This document shows positions 47,177-57,555 of a DNA stretch of 64,000 bases, one piece after another (position 1 is the stretch's first letter; each line of letters begins with the position of its first letter). This DNA is from Reticulascus tulasneorum. Taxonomy: Eukaryota > Ascomycota > Sordariomycetes > Glomerellales > Reticulascaceae. The stretch is from the NCBI GenBank assembly GCA_001557505.1, contig LSAX01000006.1:2418001-2482000 (forward strand), written 5' to 3'. Below the pieces are notes generated by a model that saw nothing but the letters and a program-made list of their open reading frames with translations, was not told where the DNA came from and searched no databases. The position numbers and the translations under genes were made by a program.

Positions 47177-49039
47177 TCATACCACCTGGGTTGCCTCTAA
47201 TCGTTCTAGATTCTCATCTCGCTGATTATTAGGTTGATATACAATCGTCAAGCCCTTTGTCTTCTCCAACAAGTCATCAGCGCTAATATCGCTACTAGTT
47301 GGAAGAAACGGGCCTAGGAGGACAGCTGTTTCTATAGGACTCAAAGTAACCTCCCGCGAAAGCTCCCACCAACCCCACTGAACAGCTAGGGTTACCAGCA
47401 CAGCACAAAGAAGTAGAGCCGATACTCCATATGTCATAGCAAAGTTGGCCTTATAGTGAGGCTGAATAGTTGCTTTCGCCGCTGTGAAGTCGATAGGTGT
47501 TAGCTCCAAAGCAATGTCAGGGTCTCCCTGGCGTGCGCGAAGGGCAACACGGAACAATGCATCTTCCAATATAGACAGAACGGTTTCTCTAGGAGACTCG
47601 TAGTGGACCGTACAATCATCCCCACGATCTAAAAGAGGGATATATCTCTTCATGAGGCGTGATTCGTGGAAGCCGCCGAGACCAGTATCATTATAGTAAA
47701 ATACTATCTGAGGGTCAAAAGTTAGACCTCCTAGCGAGTCCCGGATTTGCGTAAATGGACCGCAATTCGCACTTTGTGGCGTCTTCATGTCACCGGGAGC
47801 AGTGAACGGAACACCTTCGAACGAAGTACGAGGCAGATGCCGCAAGATATTTCCCTCGATTATGACTGTCGCATTGACAATGGCGGCCGTGACATTGCAG
47901 CTCTCTGTCACGATGATTCCATACTTGCAGTCTTCATCTGTGCCATTTAAATAAAGCATGTCAAGTGTCATCATGGTTGTCGCATCGTCGGGGTATTGTA
48001 AATCCCATGTAATTTCCATGAGGGTGGCGTTATAACTGGGCACGCCTTTGCCCATGTAGACCCGGTCATATTCCACCGGTGGAGAACAAACGGCCTGTAA
48101 TCCGGTAGTGGGGATATCTCCAGAACAGATACCAGAACATGTGTATGGATCTTCGTTGCGAGTGAATATTGTCGTGTTAAAAAGCCACCCCTGTGTGGCC
48201 AGGGTTACCTCCTGTGTGATGAGCTCCATCTCGGTGTCTTGGCAAAAGTCTCCCAGAATTCCATTGTCTAGTGCTGGAAACATATCCAGTTTCATTCGTT
48301 CCTGAGAGATGGTCGTAGCCGAAAACAGGCCCATTGACGCCTGTAAGAGAGGATTGTATACCAGGCCGGTGATAGTAACGAGGAGAGATGTGAGGGCAAT
48401 CTTCAAGAATCCGAAGTTACATACCACAGCGCGATCAATTTTGTGCGGCCGAATGTGGATGCCGCTGGCATGATGAAGAAATGCAGTTGAGGCTCCCTTC
48501 CGGGCATTGAGCCACCAGTTGAATGCGATAGCCGTTGATAGAGATAGTCCCAGAAAAAACGGCACGACGGCCGCCAAGGCAGCTACGATGACCGGGGGTC
48601 TGAAGAAGGTATTCCAAGAAGATTGGGCTGTACCATTTGCAAGATGCACGATAACGATGGCAACCACTCCGAAGGCCAATGCCGTAAGAAGGCATGTCCA
48701 AGAGAGGATGGCTTGTAACCATAAGTCTCTTCGTGGGTTTTTTGCTCGCAGATAGTTAGCAGCCGCAGTGAGATTGAATTTTCTCCCCGATTCTGCATCC
48801 GAATTGCTATTAGCAGCAAATATGGCGGAATCAACAACGACTTTTGCTGTCTTTTGCGGCAGATCAGTGTCTGCTACTGACGCAGTTTGCACAACATTGG
48901 CTAATGTTGGCTCTGAAGTGGTGGTGGTTGGTGACGAGCCCCCCGATATTGATGGGTTAGAGACGTGAGACATATCTCCCGTGCAGGTTGTTATTGTCGT
49001 TGCTGCATGGCCTTGTTGAGGGATTGCTTCGGTCGACAT
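47177..49039 (-). CDS. Fungal-specific polytopic membrane protein with large luminal loop
   Basis: A single frame of 620 residues starts at ATG 49039. The N-terminal 110 residues are Thr/Ser-rich and hydrophilic. Four hydrophobic segments follow: WLQAILSWTCLLTALAFGVV, PPVIVAALAAVVPFFLGLSL, the segment after VVCNFGFLKIALTSLLVTIT, and a last one near the C-terminus (MTYGVSALLLCAVLVTLAVQ). Between the third and fourth lies a loop of about 300 residues with conserved Cys and several N-glycosylation sites, so it should face outside or the lumen. The pattern (FNWW, then LHHAS, then NPLLQASM) is that of a large, uncharacterised fungal family related to proteins often found in accessory regions. No function is known. 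No frameshifts, although it sits beside a LINE remnant. Confidence 0.7.
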   Translation of the reverse strand: MSTEAIPQQGHAATTITTCTGDMSHVSNPSISGGSSPTTTTSEPTLANVVQTASVADTDLPQKTAKVVVDSAIFAANSNSDAESGRKFNLTAAANYLRAKNPRRDLWLQAILSWTCLLTALAFGVVAIVIVHLANGTAQSSWNTFFRPPVIVAALAAVVPFFLGLSLSTAIAFNWWLNARKGASTAFLHHASGIHIRPHKIDRAVVCNFGFLKIALTSLLVTITGLVYNPLLQASMGLFSATTISQERMKLDMFPALDNGILGDFCQDTEMELITQEVTLATQGWLFNTTIFTRNEDPYTCSGICSGDIPTTGLQAVCSPPVEYDRVYMGKGVPSYNATLMEITWDLQYPDDATTMMTLDMLYLNGTDEDCKYGIIVTESCNVTAAIVNATVIIEGNILRHLPRTSFEGVPFTAPGDMKTPQSANCGPFTQIRDSLGGLTFDPQIVFYYNDTGLGGFHESRLMKRYIPLLDRGDDCTVHYESPRETVLSILEDALFRVALRARQGDPDIALELTPIDFTAAKATIQPHYKANFAMTYGVSALLLCAVLVTLAVQWGWWELSREVTLSPIETAVLLGPFLPTSSDISADDLLEKTKGLTIVYQPNNQRDENLERLEATQVV

Positions 49040-51277
49040 GTTGAGGTAAACAAGACAAGAGCAGTGCCAGCAATACCTAGTCTGCGAACTCCCGGTTATT
49101 GCAGCATATAATCTGATAGATGATGTGAGAATGCAGACTGTCTGCCGTATGGCAAAGACCTTGGTCTTTATAGACGAGCTGCGAGCTTATCTTTTGAGAT
49201 ATCAGAACTCTACAACAGCTCGGGCGGGCGGGATCTTCTCAGCCCTTCAAGCCGTCGGCTTCGCTTTTGTAGATCTAGTCCGAATTTGTTTAAAACTAAG
49301 TTATTGAGGGTGTGCTTTTGTACTATTCGGATTGTGTTGAATCATGTTCTACCCATTTCATCCCTCGCCATGAGGGTTGTCCCGTAATAAGCTGCTATGC
49401 GCATCAAAAAAGCAATATTAACACTTAGGAGAGTAAAAGAAATAAGGAACAGAAGCTATGGCTGCAAGTTGCTTACATCATCTATGGATTGTCCCGCGCA
49501 GACTAGTAGGGCATACGGCTTCTGGTCCGATGGCTGCTCCTACACTAGGCTTTTTGTAGCATTAGACAAAAGTAGCTTAAGCTACCAGCCATCTTCTAGT
49601 TTCCGGTACTTAGTAATGTATTTTGTTCAGCTGATGGCTATCAGGAGAATGGGCACGCACCCGTTTCCTATTCGCGCTAGCGGTAAATTGCTCGTTATCT
49701 ATCTAGTCTGACTAGTGTCTCTTAGTCCAGAGAACTTCAGCCCAGCCAACTGTAAGGGAAGAGACTTCCGGGTGACGTTCCTTTACAGTGGATTGTAAAG
49801 GGCATTTCGGGCACGTAAAGCCGGAAATGATAATCTCTTTGGGCTTGTGGCCTAGTGGTAAACCCTGTACGCTATTCCTAAACACCAATATGCCAAGTCT
49901 CCAAGCTTGGGCGTAGCGGCCAGCACGCCAGGTCTACCGTCCCTTTACTGACGAGGGGCACAGAGTTAATACAAGAAGAAAAAGGGGTGGAAGCAGGTTC
50001 TTGGGAGAGGTGCGCAAGTAGGAAGATCATAGAGACGCAGTTCTCGCATAATCTTTCAAGTCTAAAAGATATACCTGCGTCATGGTAGAAGAAGACACAG
50101 GCAGGTCGTGATGGTATTTAGCACTGTTTTTGATACTCTACAGGAGCTATGTTACTGTTTTATACTGCTGCACTGTGATTTTGAATCTAAGACAGCTCGA
50201 TATATGGTGGTGGTGGTTTGTGAGATCGGCTTGACACGCTCATGAGGCCCTCTTCTCCGACAATTCATAAGCAGTACTGAGAATCTTCAGGTGACAGGCA
50301 TAAACATTCATCAATAATTCCAAGTACTGATCCTTTCTCAGCACTTTGTCAACGTGTACAATCGGTAAGACTGACGAATCTTTTAACAAATACCCGTAAT
50401 GTTGCAGGTCATCTTATGTTTCAACACCTATCTCGAAATCATTAGAGAAGTACTGAGAATGAGCCGGCTGCCACTTAGCTTGATGGCCACTTCATCGTAC
50501 TCATCCCGTCACACACAGTGTCGCAGGCAGACTGTGTCCACCTAAAGCCCAATAAGATCAAGAAGCTCACTGATACCTTGCTACAGGATCGTGCTTATTA
50601 ACAATACAACCACTGGCGAGTTGAGCAAAATTTCCGCCCACCTCGGCGGTGTCTGATAACGCCAGAAGCAGCGTCAATTACCACACAGCATCGCCAAGCC
50701 ACTCTTTGATGCGGCTGACCTCTTAGTTTTGCCATATATCGCGAGGATCCCAAGGACCTTGGCCAAAAGCCATCTCTGGCCGTGATATTCAATTTGAGTT
50801 CATATTTAACATCTGCCACTGTAAAATGGTTAGCTGATAGCTCCTAACAAGTCCATATGGTCTCTGGCATGCAAAGCCAATGTCAATAATGGTCCGGTGC
50901 ATAATAGCACGCGTGGGGTTTTCATCAAAAAGCAGATACCATGTGAATAGCCTCCCTTCAACAAGGCTGTTTTGTTTTTATGGAAGGAGCATTTCAAAAC
51001 AAATCCACTTTACAAACAAGTCATAACGTTACTACTCTCTAGGGGCAGCGAACAACAGGGCTGGTTCCTAACGGCAAACCACAAGCTTCCAATTTCAGAA
51101 GAGCTTTATATATTCAAAATCATCAGCTCCAAGTTTCCTGGCTGGGCGACCATAAGACTACAGTTACCAGAAGTCTTTAAGGTTAACAAACAAGTGGTTA
51201 TATACATTTCGAACGTTCTTACTTTGGAGAAGGGGGACAAGGTAGGGAAGACTTATTAACGACGAGCATCATCATAT
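49040..51277. other. Gene-poor, repeat-like region (left part)
   Basis: About 2.2 kb without a supportable gene. It holds a perfect 8-bp inverted repeat (CCTTTACA / TGTAAAGG, 49780-49801), further GTAAAG-type repeats to 49950, and a tRNA A-box-like TGGCCTAGTGGTA (49848-49860) without a matching B box. Frames at 50598-50819 and 50972-51259 have no family signal. Confidence 0.4.
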
Positions 51278-51517
51278 TTATTGCCCGGCGATACGCACGT
51301 TCCGCTGCATCAAGTCCCCGAGATAGCTGCCAGGAATACTGCGTCCAAATACTTGAGTTCGGCTGCCAAATACTCGAATCTTGGCTATGTCTGAAGATAG
51401 CTGCGCAAGTTTACGGGTTATTGCCGAGAAGAGCAACGGTTTGGTCGTATGGAAACGGCTCAAAGGATTAACATCCCGGACATGAAGACTGAAGAAATGC
51501 GAAATAGTGTTCATCAT
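51278..51517 (-). pseudogene. Decayed copia-type integrase fragment
   Basis: On the minus strand the peptide includes IAKIRVFGSRTQVFGRSIPG followed by LGDLMQRNVRI. This resembles the segment after the copia integrase core, where HIRVFGCxAYV..IP...KL..R...GYLVGY is usual. Sequence beyond the stop resumes with similarity to the next copia block only through stops and frame changes. It lies on the same strand as the LTR-like repeat to its right, as expected if that repeat is a 5' LTR. The match is by eye and short, so it is a hypothesis. Confidence 0.4.
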
Positions 51518-52085
51518 ATCTGCTAATCAACAGAGCACAGTGCATACTATAAGATAAGAGCTCTTATACAGGGGAAACGCTTGTCTTTCGATATTACCTA
51601 CACCTACAAATATCTATCCCAACGATCCTATTCGAAGATAATAGTCTCCCATAACTCTGCAATCAAGCCGACTGGTGACGGCTTCGACATACGGCGATAA
51701 CAGCTCAATTCCACTCGCCTACTCCATTCTCGAATTCCACTTATGTACCCTAGCTTCCTATTCTCTATCAGTAACTGCTGCTACTTATGTAAGTATATAG
51801 ACTATCTGCTACTTACCATTTACAACCCGATAGTCTTATCATTCCGTTTAATCATGCTTTCCTACGTAGGCTGCTCTCTAGGTCTATACTCCCTACAAAC
51901 CTCGTCGCCACGATATTCGAAGTAAGTAACATTTGGCTGGCACCTGCGGTGCGACCTGGTATATTCTAGATACTATCGTGATATAATCTAGTAGAAGTAG
52001 CCATAGTAGAACTTTCGTTGCGTGTAGTCACATATTATGCTGCGGTAGATAGGGTTTGCTTTGGCAAATTTTAGGTCGTAGCTGT
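51518..52085. other. AT-rich interior between copia-like fragment and LTR
   Basis: AT-rich sequence with many TA steps and no usable frame. On the minus strand just inside the LTR, an ATG frame at about 51994 reads MATSTRLYHDSI then a stop. Its first residues look like a gag start broken by a nonsense change. It fits a decayed element interior. Confidence 0.35.
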
Positions 52086-52279
52086 TGTTATGAGCTCGGT
52101 ATGATGGACTTCTAACTTGATTTTAAGAATGGAAGAAAGAGAGTATATAATCATATTAGGAAAAAGAGTGAAAACTATGCCCTTATAGGGCTTATAATGA
52201 TTAGCTAACACTTAATAATCTTGAATATTCCACATCAAGATCAGGTCGGATCTACATCTACCCCCCGTCAGATATAACA
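52086..52279 (-). repeat. LTR-like repeat, 194 bp
   Basis: The block begins TGTTAT and ends ATAACA, a perfect 6-bp terminal inverted repeat with the TG...CA ends of an LTR. On the minus strand it contains a TATA-like ATTATATACTC, suiting an LTR promoter. The flanking pentamers differ (GCTGT at 52081-52085, GACCT at 52280-52284), so it is not a clean solo LTR with target duplication; it may be one LTR of a decayed element. I found no second copy in the window. Confidence 0.5.
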
Positions 52280-53828
52280 GACCTAAAACTAAGCTATCTT
52301 ATGTGTGTGCCTATGGTATATCGATTATTATTTATATAGCTTCTAAGTAGAAACTTCCTAGGTGTGTCATCTTTCGCCGAAGTAATCGTACCGTAGGCTA
52401 TGGTGAAGACGGTGTGATAGATGAAAATGAGTAATGCTGGAATGAAGATTATGCTAAATTGGAAGACGTAAGAACCTATATTGTTTTGGACGAAAAGACA
52501 GTTTGACTGGGAAAGATAGAGAAGAGCGTGGATGGCTGTACACTTAAGTACCTGTGAGCTTAAGCCTAGCCTTCTCTTAATTCTGTTATACCGCTCGCTG
52601 TAGGGTTTATCTGGTAATTAGAGCCTATAAGGTTCACCCTTTCCCAATAGGCTGGCCTTATAATATCCCACCTGCTACTTGACCGATCGAATAGATGCTG
52701 TATGCAGCCTACCTTATTTGGCCATCTGTGGAACACGTCCCATTCTCTGTTTAGTAGCCTTCCCACAATCCTGGTAGACCGAAGGCGAAGGCACAGGTGC
52801 GCGCCAGACCAACCCTCACATCCGCCATTTACCGACATCCTATTAACACACATCATCGTAACAGGCGTACACAGTTGCCTATCAATGATTAAAGGCATTC
52901 TTAAGTGCTTTTATCACTCTGTCCGAGGACTTGATCGACTATGTAGACCAGTCAGTCGTGTTGGAGGACGGTATGACATCGATCTTGGGCTCCGTTCAGC
53001 TCTGAAACTTGACGATACTACTGAATGCCGGCCAGGCGGACAAGGGCTGCCAGGAGACAGGCGCGGGCGATTGGGGCTACGAACACTTGATATAATAGGA
53101 GTCGAGCAAAGAATCCAAGGCAACTTACCAAATCTCTCAAGTCACCTGAACTACCCCGATCGCAGCACTTGTAATACAGGTTCCACAGGTGGTTACAAGT
53201 AATACACATAACGTTTTCGAGAGTAGCAAAACTCCAATTGCTAATCTGTTTGCATTCGCAGCAGTAGCGGCGCGTCGTGATTTCGGCCCAGTCCACAGGA
53301 AAAGTTCGCGCAACTTTCCCAACGCGGTTAGGGCGGCGAGATTGCCGCTTGCAACGGGAGGGATCCAGACCCCTGCGATGGTCTGCATCCAGATGGCATC
53401 GAGAGCATGTAACCCCCGAGGCTCGCAAACCAGCTGTATTAGGAAGGGTGTACGAGATGTCTATCAATGAAGATAGTAGTCGTGAATGTTGGGTATATAA
53501 GGGAGGCGAATTCTTGATCAAGATGACGGTTTAGATCAGTCTCATCAGCAACCCGAAGCACGCAACAGCGCCAGCAATTTCTTACCCAGGCACTTATTAG
53601 CCACCAACTACATAATCATTCAGACTTCATTGTCTCACAACTATCTACCTGAGTGCAAAATAGAGATTCAACAGATACACAGCCAGAACAAGCTGGTCGC
53701 CACACACGAGACTCACGCTTGCCCCGAAAGTGCCAACGGTGTATTGAACCGAGACTAGGGAGCACCTCAGCTCAAACGTCGTCCCACGCTTCTACTACAT
53801 ACCAGAGTATCTTAGAGAAGCTTTAAAG
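52280..53828. other. Gene-poor region right of the LTR, with a Cys-rich broken frame
   Basis: AT-rich to about 52560, then ordinary composition. It includes the Cys-rich minus-strand frame described separately (53018-53521) and the promoter of the cupin gene. No RNA gene seen. Confidence 0.4.
53018..53521 (-). pseudogene. Cys-rich motif frame, possible gene remnant
   Basis: The minus-strand frame has no in-frame ATG before the Cys-rich part and is closed upstream by a stop. It contains VTCSRCHLDADHR, then RRYCCECKQISNWSFATLEN, then MCITCNHLWNLYYKCC. The spacing YCCxC ... CxxCxH ... CC resembles a zinc-ribbon-like motif widespread in small fungal proteins of unknown function. It may be an exon of an unrecognised spliced gene or a decayed copy. 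Confidence is low because no acceptor-donor pair could be tied to a starting exon. Confidence 0.3.
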
Positions 53829-54401
53829 ATGTCGTCCAATACCTCCAACGTCTCCGTCCCCTTCACCACTACCCCAGCCATGCCCTCGGGGAACTCTGAC
53901 CCAAGGGTGATAACCACGATGCACGCTCCAGATGGGACCTCGGTCTTCGGATCCGACAGTGAGCTGCCGCTCTTCCGTCCCTTAGGACCTGCTGGGTCGT
54001 CCTTTTCCGTCTTCGACATTCATGGCGCAGTGCCCGTCAACAACCTAGACGCATCGCAGGCCGCCACCAACACCATACCGCGCTGTCCGCCAAATGGTGT
54101 CATATTCTGTATCAGCAACATCGCTGGTAACTTCACAGTCCCTATGCATCGCACGCTGAGCTTGGACTACGGCATCGTCTTAACTGGTGAGATCGTCCTA
54201 AAGCTCGACAATGGCGACGAGAAGACGGTTAGAGCCGGCGAGTTCATCATACAAGGTGGCACAAACCACCAGTGGATCAACCGAAGGGACAAAGTGTGCC
54301 GTATTGCGTTTGTCACAGTTAGTGCCGAGGAGATTAAGCTTGGAGATGGCACCGAGTTAGAAGAGACGGTGCTGAAAAAAAAAGAAGAGGGCGAGCTCTA
54401 A
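53829..54401 (+). CDS. Cupin-fold protein
   Basis: A single exon of 190 residues from ATG 53829. The first 80 residues are Ser/Thr/Pro-rich with no signal peptide. A single cupin domain follows: FTVPMHRTLSLDYGIVLTGE is the first cupin motif (one His and the GIVLxGE turn), and GEFIIQGGTNHQWINR the second, with a His in the metal position. The tail is charged (LKKKEEGEL). Fungal cupins of this size can bind a metal and act as dioxygenases, isomerases or accessory proteins in secondary metabolism, but no catalytic role can be assigned. It converges with a Zn2Cys6 regulator, 96 bp apart, at the right edge of the gene-poor region. No biosynthetic backbone gene lies in the window. Confidence 0.85.
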   Translation: MSSNTSNVSVPFTTTPAMPSGNSDPRVITTMHAPDGTSVFGSDSELPLFRPLGPAGSSFSVFDIHGAVPVNNLDASQAATNTIPRCPPNGVIFCISNIAGNFTVPMHRTLSLDYGIVLTGEIVLKLDNGDEKTVRAGEFIIQGGTNHQWINRRDKVCRIAFVTVSAEEIKLGDGTELEETVLKKKEEGEL

Positions 54402-54497
54402 TCTTTTGTGTGTCTATTCTTCCTAACTCAAAGGAGGATGATACGTGAATCTAGACTTCATCTATTTGGCAAGCCAACAAAGTATGGCGGAAGAGGT

Positions 54498-56216
54498 TCA
54501 TGTGATACTTTTGTCGCCTAATATAGCTTTCATACCAGTGTAGTCTCGAATCCGTTCAAATACTCTCCTAGCTCGTTCCTTCTGCTCTTTTGATGTTGCA
54601 AATAGCTCGCCCCTGATGATCTTGGTCGGCCATAGAAGGAAATACCCGCCGATGGCCCGGCAGCGAGGTGGGCCATCATTGTCATCATGTAGTCGACCCA
54701 TGCTATCCACGTCTCCGAATGATTGCGGAACGGTGGCCAGGACTTCATCTGCCAGCCATCGGATCGTCGATGTACACTCTTCGACTGTGTTTGCCAAAAT
54801 AATCTTCTCGACATCGTCCAAACCACCAGTTTCCAGCACAACTTTGGAACACTTCAGAAGTTCTTCCAGAAAAATTATACGTGCTGTCCTGTGGTAGTTC
54901 CATTCGTATGCCATCCATAGATCTGGGTGAAGTTGAATCATATCTGTTGTGTCCCGTGCCGCAGGTTCAAGGTCTGGCCGGTCGGCGACTGCCAAGTTCG
55001 TGAACGACCACTGCGATGTTTGCCGCCAGCTAACCGCTGTTTGGTCCAGCGAATGCAACTCCTTGACCGACTCGACAACTGTTGACGGTGGCAGAACGCC
55101 AGCCTTTATGAGTTCCATCAAATTCTGTGCTCGCTTGCAAGTCTCGTTAATCTTATGGGTGCTTTTCTCGAGGCGGACGTACGGCTCGCTATCGTTCAGC
55201 TGGTTCAGCCAAGTAGTTGTTTCATGAATTGGCGGCATATTAAAGGTTAGCTGTTGCTGTTGCTGGAATCGCGAGAGTTAGATGAATTGATTATTAAGGC
55301 AAGACTGTTTCTTACTATTCTATGTTGAGCGAGTCGGAAAAGACTCCAGCCCCGCGAGTTGTAGACTAGATCTGAGCTTCGTAGACGGAGGATCTGGGCC
55401 ATTCCCTGAGCATGAGACCCTTGCGAGGCTTCGCTAGGAATGTTTAAGGTCTATATAAGTGAGAAAAGAACACACAAGCATCGATGGGGGAAAGCATACC
55501 TCGAAGATATCAAGTACGACCACCGTCATGAGATCGTAGTCATCCGGCAATTTCCCCGGCTTGGAAAGGGAGTCCCCTAGGGCAGATAGCGCCATACCGT
55601 AGCAATGAAGCGCCTTAGTCGAGAGTGCATCGCTGTCATGGTCTTTTGAGATGTCGGCATATGCCGCAGCTCTAACAGCCCATCGCAAGGCATACCGACC
55701 GTCAACGTTGACTTCCTTAAACATACATGGCAGGTGCTCTAGAAACCCAGGAGAGGACGTTTGGTTGCAGGGATAAATAACATATTTCTCCATGAACTGA
55801 TCCACAGCGCGATCTTCAACTGGAGGCTGTAGGCATGCTGGTAGCCCATGCAGCCAGGGATACGGATTTCTGAGCTTAAGGCCCGTCGCCTCTTCCAGGC
55901 TCAGCTGAAAGACGTCTATATTCTGTCTCTGCTCCGAAGATGAAAAGCGAGAAGTTGAGCCGGCTTCTACTGACCTACGCCGCTTCTTCAAAGCTGGGCG
56001 GGAGGGGATCTTAGCAGTCGATATAGACACTATCTGGGATGCGCGTGCAATTTCGACCACTTTGTCTGTCTCATTGCGGAAGATGATCGATGCCTCGTCT
56101 CGGTATCCTTCGCAAAGCTCACTACGATTGATGCAGCGCAGACATGAGGGCCGGCCGTTGTCGCAGCGCACGCGCCGTTGTCTACAGCGAAGACATCCAC
56201 GACTAAGCCGTGGCAT
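54498..56216 (-). CDS. Zn2Cys6 transcription factor (Fungal_trans_2 type)
   Basis: Exons 55500-56216, 55316-55450 and 54498-55262 encode 538 residues; both introns are phase 0. The DNA-binding cluster is at the extreme N-terminus: Cys8, 11, 18, 25, 28 and 35 (C-x2-C-x6-C-x6-C-x2-C-x6-C), with the basic RQRRVRC run. A short linker with a basic patch (PALKKRRRS, likely nuclear localisation) follows. The helical regulatory region contains NPYPWL, DYDLMTVVVLDIFE joined to TLNIPSEASQGSHAQGMAQI, and SRGWSLFRLAQHR, which match the Fungal_trans_2 layout. The start at the Met just before RLSRGC is the usual one. The target is unknown; the adjacent cupin gene is a reasonable candidate. Confidence 0.92.
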
Positions 56217-57555
56217 TTAATTGAAAAACCGCTGTCCAGCGCTCTGGCACAGTCACAAGTAGTAGGCGTAGGGTGAGGGTGGGATAAGAGAGAAGTTTAG
56301 AGGAGACTTGTGGCGGTTTCAGTGTCAGAGCCACAGCATAGTAGTGATAGAGAACACTAAACCACTTGCTCGATAGCAATTAAGTGTATGTGTGCTCTTG
56401 GCTGTTTTTAAATCAGAAATGACGATAGTAAGAATTATGGGGGCTTACCCAAGGGTTCAGGAACCGCTGTGTCATCGCTAAGAAATTTAAAGAAGATATG
56501 TTATGTCACGGCCATTTGTAACCCTCCAGAAGCGGTGCCGACCGGCAGAAAACATACATGATAAAGGGGAACCTAGAACATACGGTATGTACGCCATACT
56601 AATTACTTGTAAAGTTAGTGGTTGCAGTAAAAACAACCCCGGAAACGCATGGGGGCACCACACTAACACTCGAGGGATACGTTTTCACTTGCAAAAAGGT
56701 ACAAATTGTTTTTCTTTGCAATGCGGGTCCAATCGGCCTCACACATTTGTTGCTGGCCTCTGATTTTGACTGAGGAGACTGAGGAGAAAGCGTAAGCCTC
56801 TGATCCAATCGAGGCCACTTCTGACTGCAGATGGTTAGACACGTGAAAAGCTTTGTTAGCCGACAGCCTTGCCAACCACGGATCTCCAGTGCGTTTGAAG
56901 TAGGGCAATTTCGCACTTTCGCACTCATAATGGAAAAAGTGAGGCCAACACGAAACACGGTTCTCATTGGATGAACTCCATAGCATCATCAGGCCGCCAC
57001 GTAAGGCCAACTTCGAACTCAAACCTAGTGTTGAACGCAACTCGCAACCAGAGAATACAGATGTTCAAGCCACTTTCCTGCACCATATTTATTCCGAAAT
57101 CAACACAGAAACTGGATTCCTATCGATACTGGCCACTCCGTCGTGAATACTGCTCAGCAGTTTCCTCCCAACTTGTCAGCGTTCACTCACCGAAGAAGCC
57201 TTTTGTCGGTTGTAGTCGGCTAGCACGTCGTACATACAACGTCTAAGGACTAAAGTTCGCCGGCTGTGGCCCGCACAAAGAGAAATTTCAGAATGCATAT
57301 GCATGGAACGACACTGGGCAGCAGGAAGCAGTCAAGAGGGTCTCGAGAGAGACGCAGAAGGGCCGAAAAACGACGCTTGTTCAAAGAGCTGCTTTCATAT
57401 CTGGAAAGACATTTGGCCATATTTTTGAAGTTGAACAAGTACGACGGTGAAGATCCGAAACAGCAACTAAATTGGGTGATTGTACTCGACCGGCTAGAAG
57501 ATGCGATCCACCAGAATGAAATGCGGCTCAACAGGATTAGCCCCGACTTGCGGCC
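56217..57555. other. Intergenic between Zn2Cys6 and C2H2 regulators
   Basis: Divergent promoter region of about 1.3 kb. It contains a 92-codon ATG frame (57293-57571, plus) coding a basic N-terminus (Arg-rich, RGSRERRRRAEKRRLFKE) and a helical rest. This overlaps the C2H2 gene start by 16 bases in another frame. It could be an upstream ORF, an alternative first exon or a small protein. Nothing else is supported. Confidence 0.4.

Noticed and set aside
49848..49920. Possible tRNA gene from the A-box-like TGGCCTAGTGGTA
   Set aside because: No B box (GGTTCRANYCC) and no acceptor-stem pairing at tRNA spacing.
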